64,000 nt of DNA. Source: Phycomyces nitens (Eukaryota > Mucoromycota > Mucoromycetes > Mucorales > Phycomycetaceae). The translations under genes and the position numbers were made by a program. Every line of letters starts with the position of its first letter. Within the stretch, counting starts at the first letter, position 1. Location: the NCBI GenBank assembly GCA_022702545.1, contig JAHRBC010000007.1, forward strand, positions 2,108,001-2,172,000, in the 5' to 3' direction. Of this stretch, positions 1 to 10,458 are shown one piece after another. Below the pieces are notes generated by a model, which was given only the letters and a program-made list of their open reading frames with translations, was not told the DNA's origin and did no database searches.

Positions 1-134
1 CTGACACTTTGGTGGCCTCAAAGATTCTAATCTACTTAGAAGGAGAGCTTAGTAGACTACTACTATTTTTTAGTTTTTCAAATTTATTTATTAGGGGGTT
101 TCATTGATTTTATTTTTCCAAGTTTTATCTATTG
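1..134 (+). repeat. Left terminal inverted repeat of the 2.7-kb element
   Basis: This is the reverse complement of 2586-2719. It starts with CTGACACTTTGG at the first base of the window and may extend further left. Confidence 0.8.
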
Positions 135-720
135 GCAATCAAACCAACTCAGCCTATGTGAGAGACACTTCTGTGTCTGGGGTATAACTGTCTTCTCAAG
201 TTGGGCCGTACTTTTATCAAGCCCAAGTATGGATTTTAGCCCTGAGTTTGGTACATGGCCGTTGCGATATCTGGTCAATCTCTTGCTATCCGGTAATCAA
301 TATTGTAACAGTGTAAAAGTCATGTTTTATTCAAGCCTCCAATCTCTCATGATCGGTTAATGGAACCAGGTGCTGCGAAGATGTGCTCGTCAGGATTTCG
401 GCTGAACGTCTTTAGGCCATTATCTTGCACTGGAAACAATGTTCAATTCTCGCCCGTAGCCCCCCTGGACTACAAAACTATATTGATCGTTCTTGGTTGT
501 ACTACTCTAATAGCTATACCCGAGAGCACTTTGATAATGTTAATCCTGAGAATGTAAAATCGCGTCCAGATGAAACGAAGGAGGCGGGGTCTGGTAACTG
601 AATATAGCCTTTGTTGCTTAAAACAGTGAGGAATAGCCCTAGTCTTTTGAATTTTGTTGTTCTTTTGAACATCCTGTCTCGGTCTATAGTTGACTTTGGT
701 TGACTTGACAGGTAGTTTTC

Positions 721-762
721 TGGCCTTGGCCGGAAGACCGTGAGTTCGAATCTCACAGAGCC
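721..762 (+). pseudogene. tRNA 3'-half-like fragment
   Basis: Positions 740-756 form a perfect T arm (5-bp stem GTGAG/CTCAC around TTCGAAT), followed by AGAGCC, which looks like a 3' acceptor strand. No matching 5' acceptor (GGCTCT) or D arm lies upstream at tRNA distance, so this is a fragment or a tRNA-derived repeat rather than a working tRNA gene. Confidence 0.4.
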
Positions 763-2136
763 TTTTAGATAGTTTTATTCTCTAAATATTCCTATCTTTG
801 ATTTAATATTCGTACAGACTCATACCAAGATTAAGGACAATTGATTTAAACCTCACAAAATAAAGAGTCAGCACCATAATTTTTTTAAAGGCGCTTTCCT
901 CATTCGAATCACAGCATGTCTCAACAAAACAACAACTAAATCCTTGAGAAACAGAAGGAGCTTTTAGCTTATCAAAAATAACCTCTAATCAGTGGAACTC
1001 GTATAACCACATCACCTTTAGCTACACCACAGGAGAATTACACATCATTGCAAACAGTATGCACACCAATCAAAAGACAGAAAGATACTAGAAGCGCATT
1101 TTCTGAGAAACGAAAGAAACTTCCCAGCTTACGAATGTACATGCCAGCTAAAATTTAACCAATGGAATGAAACAGAATCGCGCTGCGATGCATGGAAATC
1201 TTAAAGTCTTTGTGTCAGACACAATGAGTCATTCAACCTCAAAGTCTACAATTCGGAGGACTATTCATAGAATCTGCCTGTTTTCTTGTCGAGCTGTATG
1301 AGAGTCACAGCTATTAAAGGCGCATTAGATGAAGCGAGTAAGATTTGTTAATCACTCCAATAAAGCTAATCAAAGATGGGATTGTGTCATCCGGAGCGAT
1401 GAGTCCAGAGTTATGCTTTTTCCGAAAGGTAGGAACACGAGTGTTTAGCACCAAATTTATGAAGCAGATTATGTAAAGCCAAGAATGCAACTTAGTGGAG
1501 GCTCCATTGTGCTCTAGTGATGTATATGGGCAGGAGCCGTAGATCCTTTAATATGATCAAGGGTATGCTTAAACAGCAAGCGTATATGAACTTTCTGGGA
1601 AGAAGCCTTTCCATTTTTCGGGAAATTGAATGAAGAAAACAACCGAGAGCTTGTTTATCAAGTGGAAAATGCTCAATGCAAAAGTCAAATCTTGTGAAGG
1701 GAAAGAAGGCTCTAGGTGGGTCAATAATGTTATGGCTATCAAAAATCCCGGATATCACCCCCATTTATAATATATAGTATGCCTTGGTTGTATGGTGAAG
1801 CCAGTAGTACTAGCCCCAAAAAATCATAAAGAGCTGTATATTGCACTTTACTGTGGGAAATGGAAGGGCGTACCAAGGGCCGGCCTATTGAAACCCGTCC
1901 TTCTCATATATCTGACATCTATGGATATTATGTATCTTGGGTTTATTAAAGAATAAAGAATAAACCAAACACAAAACTTCTATACGCTCAATAAAATGAC
2001 CATTATAAAATGGTGCTTTTTGAATAAGGGGTCATTTTTTGCAATTTTTGAAAAATTATTATAATAGAAATTAAAATTGAAAAATATTAAAATTGAAACA
2101 CAACAAAAATATAGAGTTTTGTTAAATTATTAAAGA

Positions 2137-2340
2137 AAGAGTATTATGGCAGCCTATATAGTTATTATTCTAGATCCCTCATACTTTTGTCTCTATTGTA
2201 TTATGGTTGGTTATAGCCGTAGTAGTATATAGTGTACGTGTTCCTGAAATGTTAACTTGGTATGGTCAATAGCAAAGAGTAACCAGATATCGGTTATAGA
2301 GCCTTTCTTCACTCGGCAGCGGTGGGTATACTACATATAG
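2137..2340. repeat. Diverged dispersed repeat, copy 1
   Basis: This stretch of about 200 bp aligns by eye with 3672-3890: both run through a GGTTGGTTAT block, a GTGTACG block, a GTTAACTTG block, a GCAAAGAGTAA block and a TCACTC...GTATAC end. The copies have many substitutions. It lies inside the 134-bp-TIR element. It may be a MITE-like unit; no coding content is seen. Confidence 0.55.
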
Positions 2341-2585
2341 TATTCTTTAGTTGATAAACAGCTCTCATAGTATTCCCATTTCCCATGAAATACTAAAAAA
2401 TCTAAATACCTTACTATGAATTGGGTTTACAAAGACCACCGATTGGTTTTGCAAAAAAAGGTGCCACTAGTATTTTCAAAACAGCTATTTGGCACTATGA
2501 GCACCATACAAATATTCTTTGTATAAAATACTAGAACCGATTAAAAAAAGGGGGTTCAGTAACAGATTTTTAAAATATCGACTGT

Positions 2586-2719
2586 CAATAGATAAAACTT
2601 GGAAAAATAAAATCAATGAAACCCCCTAATAAATAAATTTGAAAAACTAAAAAATAGTAGTAGTCTACTAAGCTCTCCTTCTAAGTAGATTAGAATCTTT
2701 GAGGCCACCAAAGTGTCAG
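2586..2719 (-). repeat. Right terminal inverted repeat of the 2.7-kb element
   Basis: This matches positions 1-134 in inverted orientation. The near-perfect match suggests fairly recent mobility despite the absence of a transposase. Confidence 0.8.
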
Positions 2720-2899
2720 ACACTTATGATGGCTGAGTAGGTTTAGAAAAGATATAAAAGAGAACAATATTTCATTGAATAAAAAAGGATCTATCTTTCT
2801 ATCCTCGTTTACAATTCCCAGTGGGTTTGGCCAATATTGGGTGTATTATAGCATTGGAAGAACAATACAGATCCAAAACGACAAAAAATAAAATAAAAA

Positions 2900-3165
2900 A
2901 AAATGCAACAGTACTCTACCAAGCTAAGCTTGGTAGATTGGAATCCCCGCGGCCACTGAAGTCCAAGCTGAGACTTAGCCAAAGTCCCAGGTACTGCCCC
3001 AGTATATAAACCCAGTCGGAACAGACGTATTCATTTTCCCAAAGCCAGCGTTTGGATTCGAACCCCGGACCTGGACATTGAAAATACAATGTCCACACCC
3101 GGAATCGAACCCACGACCTGGACATTGAAAATCCAACATCCTAACCAACCTAGTCATACACCAGT
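2900..3165 (-). repeat. Tandem tRNA-like / SINE-like sequence
   Basis: Read on the minus strand there are two B-box/T-loop motifs, GGTTCGATTCC (3101-3111) and GGTTCGAATCC (3054-3064), in units repeated 47 bp apart (shared block starting at 3070 and at 3117). Upstream is a D-arm-like GGTTGGTTAGGATG (about 3136-3150). The upstream unit could fold an anticodon-like stem, but its T stem is mismatched and the acceptor does not close. I read it as a tRNA-derived SINE tail or tRNA pseudogene with a duplicated 3' part. Confidence 0.45.
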
Positions 3166-3671
3166 ATTACTGGTATATAGAAAATTAAGAAATACGTGCA
3201 ACTCTTTGCTTGCCTTTTATGGTAATAATGTCTATAGTGTCTGCTGGGTATTTTTTTTACCAAAATGATGTGCCCATCACTCAAGATAATAGATTCTTTA
3301 CATCTGTAGAGCTAATCACTAAATCTCATTTTAATTCAATTCCTTTTTCTTCTTCTTCTTTTTCTCCTACTGCTGTTCATACTAAATTTTAAATATATCA
3401 ACATAAAGAGTATTTGGCTGTAATGTACACAATCTACTGAATCAATCTTTTGCAATCAGCAAATGCGCAACAAAAAGCACCAAAGTATATCTAGAATAAT
3501 AGAGAATTTATAAAAAGAGGGGACAGAGAGGCTCTACAACCATTTTTCATTCTTGTCTTCTCTATAAAACTATTTAGAGCCTTGGCTGCAATACCAGTCT
3601 AATTGATGCTGAGGTATATGGTTTGTTAGTATCTTTTAAGGGAAATAAGAATACTGTGAGAGTGTCATTTA

Positions 3672-3890
3672 TTGAAGAAAGAATATTATGATTGGTTATA
3701 TACTATTATTCAAATTCCCTTGTAATTAAAGTACCCGTTGTGTAATGGTTGGTTATCACTCTAGCAGTGTGAAGTGTACGTATGCCTGGTATGTTCCTGA
3801 GATGTTAACTTGTCATGGTCATTAGCAAAGAGTAAACAAATATTGGTTGTAGATTTTGTGTTCACTCAGCTGTGGTGTGTATACCACAGT
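3672..3890. repeat. Diverged dispersed repeat, copy 2
   Basis: This is the second copy of the repeat at 2137-2340, in the same orientation. It abuts the Tc1 transposase remnant, replacing where the rest of the catalytic domain should be. This suggests that the repeat inserted there or marks a deletion junction. Confidence 0.5.
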
Positions 3891-3894
3891 TGTG

Positions 3895-4440
3895 CCCGAG
3901 AACTCTCCTGTGCCCATCACTTTCATGAATCTTGAAATAGGACTCATCAGACCAGATGATGCCACTCCAATCTCTAAATCTCTAGTCCAGATGTTCCTTT
4001 GCCAAACTCAATCGCTTCCATCGATTGCTTCTTAAAATCTTTGGCTTTGAAGTCATTCTACAAGAGCAAATACCAGCTTCACGTAAAAACTTTTGTAGAG
4101 TCTTGTCTGATACATATGTAGCCAAGTTTTTAGAGATCTTGGTTAATGGCTTTATTTGATCTCGGCTAATGTAAATAATGATCTGTCTTTTTTCTCTTTA
4201 TTTAGCTTTGGTGGTCTATTTTATCGCGTATAAGCGTTATGCGAACCTGATTCCTAGTAACTTTTAAAGGCATGCTTTACGACGTCTCTGCTCACACCGA
4301 CTTTCTTGGCACTGTCAACTTGGCTAGTTCCATTATTAATGCTCTCTTGTATAATACTGGCACGAGTTGTATCCTCAACTTGTCTATAACCAAAGGGCTG
4401 AACCTTTTGAGACCTTTCTGCGCATTTACTTTGTTCCATG
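3895..4440 (-). pseudogene. Tc1/mariner transposase remnant
   Basis: The upstream part (4254-4439, minus) encodes about 61 residues with a helix-turn-helix-like segment (motif GVSRDVVKHAF). Further along in another frame is IIWSDESYFKIHESDG, the signature around the first catalytic aspartate of Tc1-type transposases. The rest of the DDE domain is missing, several stops interrupt the frame, and a dispersed repeat follows directly. It is clearly dead. It is unrelated in sequence to the larger element at 34737-42440. Confidence 0.65.
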
Positions 4441-4798
4441 CTTTCTTCCGAATCGATGTGTTGGATTGGAAAGAAAGAATTTTTATCGTACTGAAATATT
4501 GGCTATTCAACGATGAGACGCTAATTTCTTCCGCTCACTGTAAATCATAAATGTGAATTTATTTAAAAAGCAAAAAAAAAGACGACCCAAGAATACGAGA
4601 ATATCTTGTACATGTTATCATTGATGTCAATTAAAACTAAACTCAAGCTTGCTAAATTCACTTTGGTCAATGGTATCAACTAATATCATCTCATTGAATC
4701 AATCTAATCAAGAATAACCTTTCTATATGTTTTTGATGTCTTTGTATATGAATTCTTGATCTATTCTTTATTTTTGTTTATTTAAGCTGTTCAATAAA
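4441..4798. other. Spacer between Tc1 remnant and MAP1
   Basis: AT-rich sequence with no open frame that I can support. It presumably contains the MAP1 3' UTR. Confidence 0.6.
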
Positions 4799-6541
4799 CT
4801 AGGTCAAAATTTCAACGCCATTCTCGGTGACAAGAAGAGTGTGCTCAAATTGTGCAGAGCGCTTGCCGTCCTTTGTGGTTGCGGTCCAGTTATCAGGCCT
4901 ACATTATATTACAGACAATACGTTTATAAAGCAGTTTAAACAATTGAGTTGGCTTACCAGAGGTGCTCTTGATAAACACCTTCGCAGATCATTGGTTCAA
5001 TAGTGAAGATATGACCAGGCTTAATGACACCAATAGCCTTGTTGTCTATAGTGTTATATTCTTAATAAACCATGCTTATTAAATCAAGTCTGGAACTTAC
5101 TGGCATAATGAGGCACGTTGGGGGCACAGTGGAAGAGCTGGTTGATACCGTGTCCACAAAAGGCGCGTACAACAGAGAATCCATTCTTTGTTGCATGATC
5201 TTCGATGATCTTTCCAAAATCACGGTATCTAATACCAGGTTTTACTGATATTCAAATACGTTTAATCGACTGGTTCTATCCACATTATCCAAAGCAAAGC
5301 AAAAAAAAAATACCTGCAGCAATAGCCTTATCCAAGCACTCGCGTGTGACATCAATAAGCTTTCTTCCAGCCTTGTCAACGTTTCCGACACAGTAGGTGG
5401 CATTGGCATCACCGTGGAAGCCTTTGTAAAAACAACTGATGTCAATGTTGATAATATCACCATCAACAAGCTTGCGCTGATCAGGAATTCCGTGACAAAT
5501 GACTAGTTATTCAATTAGTTTAATGGTCGGTTTGCAAAAACTAAAGACTTACCTTCGTTCAAAGATCTAGATTTTTGTAAAAGTAAATAAAATCCATCAT
5601 GTTGGTCAATACATTCATTAATTAATTAATCTGTTCACACATACGTGCAACAAGACTTGGGGAAGTAGTTGTAGTTCAGAGGCGAAGGGTAGGCATCACG
5701 CTCGATTGTTGCTTCATGAACAATACGATCTTTTTTAATAATAATAATAATAATAATAATTAGAATATGTTGTGAATATTTTGCTCATAATATTCGTTGA
5801 ATTGCTTACCGATTTCATCTGTGGTTATTCCAACCTTGATTGCATTTGCTGCAATATCCAGAACCTCGCGTGTGATCTTTACGTAATATGTTAGATATCC
5901 GCATAGCGAGTTGATCTCTTTTGAATTACCTTGCATGCTTTCTTTACACCTTCAATTTCTTCGGGTGTAAGGACCTTGATGCTTGTGTTTCTTGACTGGG
6001 CAAACTCAGATTTGGGAATACCTTTATGTCAATGGAAATATAGTATTATTACCAGCATTCCTGTATTAAAACAGTTCTTTGATAGCTGAATATAATCCAT
6101 ATGTACCAGTTTCACTATAGTCTGGCTTCACAATTGAGTCTGGTACTACTCGACGAGGAGAGAGAGGGTAGACAGGTCGGAGGGGTCCAGTGTAATTAAA
6201 GGTTGAGAAAGGATCATAAGGTCCGCCTAAAAAAAAAACGAAGAGATCGTCACTGATCAGCCTTTTATTCCAAGATCCCTTTTGTTTTTAAGTGTATTTT
6301 ACGTTGAGATTGGTGGATTGCCTTGTGAGATCCCTTTATTGAAAGTGAAAAAAATGAGCAACTACAAAAGAGGATACGCCGTAGCAAAGTTTCATACCCA
6401 ACTCTTCTTGAAGCAATCCTGAGAGCAAAAAAAGGAATCTTTTTGGTTCTTATTCTTTATGCATGTAGGGCACTGTAAATGGGCTTCCTTGGTGCAATCA
6501 ATAGAGGCACAAATGGGTGCGTTAGTTGCGGTTGTAGCCAT
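4799..6541 (-). CDS. MAP1: Methionine aminopeptidase 1 (zinc-finger type)
   Basis: This metalloprotease removes the initiator methionine from nascent proteins at the ribosome. Eleven exons join in phase to 357 residues: 6541-6398, 6333-6303, 6226-6107, 6021-5930, 5876-5810, 5729-5645, 5566-5553, 5502-5314, 5244-5101, 5045-4958 and 4898-4799. The N terminus carries the C6H2-type zinc finger of eukaryotic type 1 enzymes (CASIDC, CPTC, CSQDC, then SHKAIH). The catalytic domain shows CHGIPD, the metal-binding aspartates in [14 protein letters not shown], the GHGI histidine block, TIEPMI and the terminal [16 protein letters not shown]. The start is the ATG immediately before the first zinc-ligand region. 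One internal exon is only 14 nt. The C terminus matches the family end, so the gene looks complete. Confidence 0.95.
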
Positions 6542-6943
6542 GGTGAATAAAATGAATGATTTCAATGCAAATCAACAGTTGTATTTTTTACAGGTCAAAA
6601 AGGTTCTTTGGTTTGTTGGACAGTCACGTACAGTGCCTCCCCACCCTCGATTTTCGTTTTTGCTCAAGCTCAGTTTTGTACCTTCTTTTTTTTCTGAAAA
6701 AAGAAAATACAATATAAGAAGGATTATTGATTTATCTTGTTTTTATTTAAAGGTAGTGAAAAGGGTAAAGTTCAAGTGATAATATGCTATACAGTTATTT
6801 TTGTAAGCGAGGTCAAAAGGCAAGAGAGGGAGGAAGAATCATGGTTCTTATTTTGTATTTTCATAAAGGTACAATTCAAGTGTCAAAATAAATTCTCCTA
6901 GAATTGTTAGAGACACTCAAATACAAAGTAAAGAATATGATGC
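6542..6943. other. Intergenic, MAP1 promoter side
   Basis: No gene is seen. A plus-strand frame of about 106 codons across 6459-6779 starts inside MAP1 exon 1 and has no coding character. The MAP1 promoter should lie here. Confidence 0.5.
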
Positions 6944-7153
6944 TTATTTAGAGAAATTTGTTATAGCAAGATTTTTCTTTGGAATTCCTGATTGGAGGGC
7001 CAGCGAAGAAGCGATAGATCTGAGCGATACCCGTTTTTCAGACATGGATAGACGGAAAAGGTAGGAAATACAGGCCTGAATTGTACGAATATGGATATAT
7101 TTGTTGGGATACAGAGAATTGATAAACAAGGGTACCAATGTTGGAGCCGTCAA
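6944..7153 (-). pseudogene. DIRS-like tyrosine recombinase C-terminal fragment
   Basis: A frame of about 69 codons includes the stretch VSLRSIASSLALQSG followed by IPKKNLAITNFSK. This is the pattern of the C-terminal catalytic part of tyrosine recombinases from DIRS-like retroelements (R-S-x-A-S ... G-x-x-x-x ... NWS). The critical glycine/tryptophan segment is damaged (ITNFSK instead of the usual GNWS-like motif) and the final tyrosine region is absent. No reverse transcriptase is attached, so this is an orphan, decayed fragment. Confidence 0.5.
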
Positions 7154-8669
7154 TGTTTAACCTATTCTGCATAATTCTCAAAAAATAATAATTCAGCAAT
7201 TCTCTGTAAAAAAAATGAGTTTCAGATCTTAAAGCTACTCAATGCAAGCTCTAGATACCTTTTTTTTCTAGTAATATACTAAGAAGAGGTATTATGAATA
7301 CTCTCGTCAAGGCCTGGTGGGGAAAGTGTGAAGCAGAAATGGTGGTGTTTCTCAAAAGGCAGTAGGATTAAATATTTGCTTGTTAATTTGGAACAAGTAC
7401 AATCCAATCAAAGTAGTGTGAAATAAGGGACTTGTTTGATTAGCGGTGGATACTCTGGAATATCTCTAGGATTCCCTCTTGAGTAAACAACGAAAAAGAA
7501 CTGGTTTGGTTAAGAAGGTCCATGACCCTAATAATTATTTCTCCTTTAGTGATCATGATGTTAATATAAATGTTTTGGGGTTTTTTCATTTCATATCCTA
7601 CAGACATACCAGCTAGTCCAAAACGGAACAGTAGCCATACTATTCTATAATAGCTCTTGAATCAATCTTTTAAGGTTCATACTTACCAGGATTCTTTATA
7701 ATAGGTAGCTTGTTGGATCCAGTATTCTGGTACGTATTTATTTAGCTTGGAATCTTGATCGACTTGAAAGGTTTGATAGAGTCCTGGATTTAGGCCCTTT
7801 ATTCCATTAACAAAGCTTGTCAGAAATTAACAATAAGGTCCAAATATTTAAAATGATTCTAATGATGTGGATTGTGATGCATAAAGATAATAAACTATTG
7901 ATAGCCAAGATATATCACAATTGATTAATGAGTGATATTTCGACTCGCTTCCAGGCGTGTTGATGTAGTAATATCAGGAACCCAATATCTATCCATCTCT
8001 CGATTAATCCAATAGGATGTGGAATAGAATGTCTTGATCCGTGACAATACAATGCAATGGCTATTAAACAATGACAATACATTTTATGCCATCTATTCAA
8101 TACAAGTCAAACCCAATGTTTATGCAAAAATAATAATTCTCTAATGATAATATTATAATATTTACATATAAATGGAGTCCAAGCCAACCATTGAGCCATT
8201 ACAGCCTTTTTTTTTAAAAAAATAAAATAAAATGGTCCTTGACTTTTCTAAAGCACAACTTATTTTTACCAGACAAGAATATTTTAAAAGTTTATATATG
8301 TATATATTTTAGGATAAAATTTCGTCTTTCAATTATAGGCTGAATTCACTAGAGTATTTTATAAAACATCCTCAATAGACTGTACCAGATTGATTCCTAA
8401 CATTAACAAAGAATTATGAGATTAATGTGTTGATTCATAACACATTTATACACGCGTACAGATTTGCTTTTTCAATCTCTCTTTTTTTCACTCAGCTAAG
8501 CCTAGTATCGTCATTCCACGAACTCGACCCAACATAATAAATTATATTTCGCGGTGGTTGTGGGACTCTTTTGAGAATTCCGTTTACCAAAGATATCATC
8601 ATTGTGATAATGTCGAGATGAAAATGCGCAAATCTGTACAGAGCACAAATATTTTCTTTTTCTTTTCTT

Positions 8670-8700
<31 letters not shown>

Positions 8701-9120
8701 GAGACTTGAATATTTACCTCTATAAAATAAATTCAAAGAGAATGGAAGAACAGTGAATAACGAATCCAGAATAACCTTTCCTACACATCTTGTTTACATG
8801 GTGTGACTTGTTTATGTAACATAGTGACGCAGTATAAAGTTAAAGAAGACTTGTATCACATAAATTATGTAGCAACTAATTCAACATGCATTAAAGCTAG
8901 AATATTTGGTAAAATACCAATGCCAAACCATTGAAAGAGTCCTTTGGTTACAATAAGCTACCAAAAGTCAAAGTAGTACGGTTACAATCCCATTAGCCTT
9001 CTTTTTTTATTTTCTTTTTTCTTTGAGATGCTGAATACAATTAAATGCAATGCATCAGAAATAACCAAAGACAATTATATCAAGCTGGCTAATGAGTAAT
9101 CTAAATGGATGATTTGATGT
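7154..9120. other. Gene-poor spacer with possible transposase debris
   Basis: No intact gene is visible. Around 7330-7420 (plus) the translation contains GGVSQKAVGLNICLLIW, which resembles a transposase helix-turn-helix but is isolated and interrupted. An (AT)n run lies near 8670-8695. The 3' UTR of the downstream SRA1-domain gene probably ends near 9100. Confidence 0.4.
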
Positions 9121-9802
9121 CTAGGCGCAGGACTTTTCATAAAGATCCGCAAGTCGCTTCATGCCAACAATCCAAGGACCATGTCTTTCGTACTCGATCA
9201 TTATGAGTTGTGTGTGAATGTCTGTAGCCTTTTTGAAATCCTTTGATTGCAGAGCTACAAAGTATAGTCAGGATTCATGTCAGTTTAAATCAATTCGCTT
9301 TATTACTTGGCATTTACCTTGGGAATACCCACTCAGTGAGCTGCTCAGAGTCTCGCTTACATTTCCCTTTTCTAATTCTGCCAGCATCTCTTGTATGCGC
9401 CGAGTGGTGTCTTGGGTTATGCGCTTATTAGGACCAGTCTAAATGATTATATCTGTCAATAAAAAATGATCAAAGCGATACATCAACCATCACGTACTGC
9501 AAATTGAGTTTGGCAATCTTCGAGGACAAATGTCAGTATACTTGTTATCTGCTCGAAATCCAAGTCATTCTGCTGGTCATCCAATGTCTTTTGAAAGATC
9601 TATATTTTAGCAATATTGATTTAGAATGTGTTTATTAATCAACATTTCAATTGTGATCATATACCTTTCTAGGTGGGTCATTCTAAGTCGGCAAAGATGA
9701 TTAGTAGTTAATCCCAGATCGATGAACAGAATAATCTTGATTTACCCAGTGATTCTCAATAATTGCCGTTCTAAAATCAGTTTGGATTGGTAATGCTGCC
9801 AT
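9121..9802 (-). CDS. SRA1-domain protein (steroid receptor RNA activator-like)
   Basis: This is a small multi-exon gene. Exon 1 (9746-9802) encodes the first 19 residues, MAALPIQTDFRTAIIENHW; an 18-nt microexon (9665-9682) adds NDPPRK. Later exons encode KTLDDQQNDLDFEQI, TGPNKRITQDTTRRIQEML and the C-terminal helical domain ending with MKRLADLYEKSCA. The NDPP motif and the terminal helical bundle match SRA1, which is also the C-terminal domain of the COPII coat protein Sec31. Here it stands alone, so a Sec31 role is not implied; a role in transcription co-regulation is only by analogy. The stop is TAG at 9121-9123. Confidence 0.75.
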
Positions 9803-9860
9803 ATTATTATTATTATTATTATTATGATTATTATTATTATTATGATTATTATTATTAGAA
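9803..9860. repeat. (ATT)n microsatellite
   Basis: An interrupted ATT/ATG trinucleotide run directly upstream of the SRA1-domain start codon. Confidence 0.9.
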
Positions 9861-9975
9861 TATTATGATTAGAACTTGTAAACCTTGGAATCTCAAAGAG
9901 CTAGGATAGTTATAGCAACGGTTTAAAGCGGGAATTGATTTCTATATTGGCATAAAGTTGATTATTGGCCATTGT

Positions 9976-10257
9976 TTACTCCGACATTCTTGCTTTGACA
10001 TGTTGAATTCTGTCTTGATTTGTTTGTGACCAATCGATGGTTTTACCATTCCAAAGTTTCAAGATAAGTATATTACGACCAAAAACAACCAGCAGTTTCA
10101 ATGCATCTTGTTTATTGGTGCCATATTTTAACTGTACCCAGCCAAGCAATTTTAAGATATATTCCTCATATTTAATGTATACTATCAAATTAGAATACAT
10201 TATTTCAGTACTGGTCATTGTCTTGCATAATCCCACGTATATCCAATTCAATTTCAA
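9976..10257 (-). CDS. Uncertain small hypothetical ORF
   Basis: An open frame of 93 codons whose C-terminal 60 residues have protein-like composition (for example KLLGWVQLKYGTNKQDALK and WNGKTIDWSQTNQDR). I recognise no domain. It sits in the 660-bp gap between the SRA1-domain gene and the carrier gene. It could be a small gene, a last exon, or chance. No promoter or splice evidence decides this. Confidence 0.25.
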   Translation of the reverse strand: MKLNWIYVGLCKTMTSTEIMYSNLIVYIKYEEYILKLLGWVQLKYGTNKQDALKLLVVFGRNILILKLWNGKTIDWSQTNQDRIQHVKARMSE

Positions 10258-10458
10258 TGTAGCAGTGAATTTATAATCATGAGCATAAAGACATGTATAT
10301 CTTGTTTGTGGTAGGATGAATTGAAGGAGTTTCTTTTTAATGGTTTATCTAGAGCATAGTCTTTTAAAAAAAATCTATAACCAAAAAGAAAGAAATAAAG
10401 AGAATGAATTATATACGTATATATATATATATAAAGATGAAGAAATGGGATATTAAAT

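Larger units (their letters stand above)
1..2719. mobile_element. Non-autonomous DNA element with 134-bp terminal inverted repeats
   Basis: Positions 1-134 reappear as the reverse complement at 2586-2719 with essentially no mismatch, which defines terminal inverted repeats. The left repeat begins exactly at the window edge, so the true end and any target duplication may lie outside. The interior has no long open frame and no transposase that I recognise. It contains a tRNA 3'-end-like stretch near 740-762 and one copy of a diverged repeat (2137-2340). It is best read as a non-autonomous or internally decayed cut-and-paste element; the superfamily cannot be assigned from what is visible. Confidence 0.75.

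Noticed and set aside
3040..3165. Functional tRNA gene
   Set aside because: T stem mismatched and acceptor stem does not close; the unit is duplicated like a repeat.
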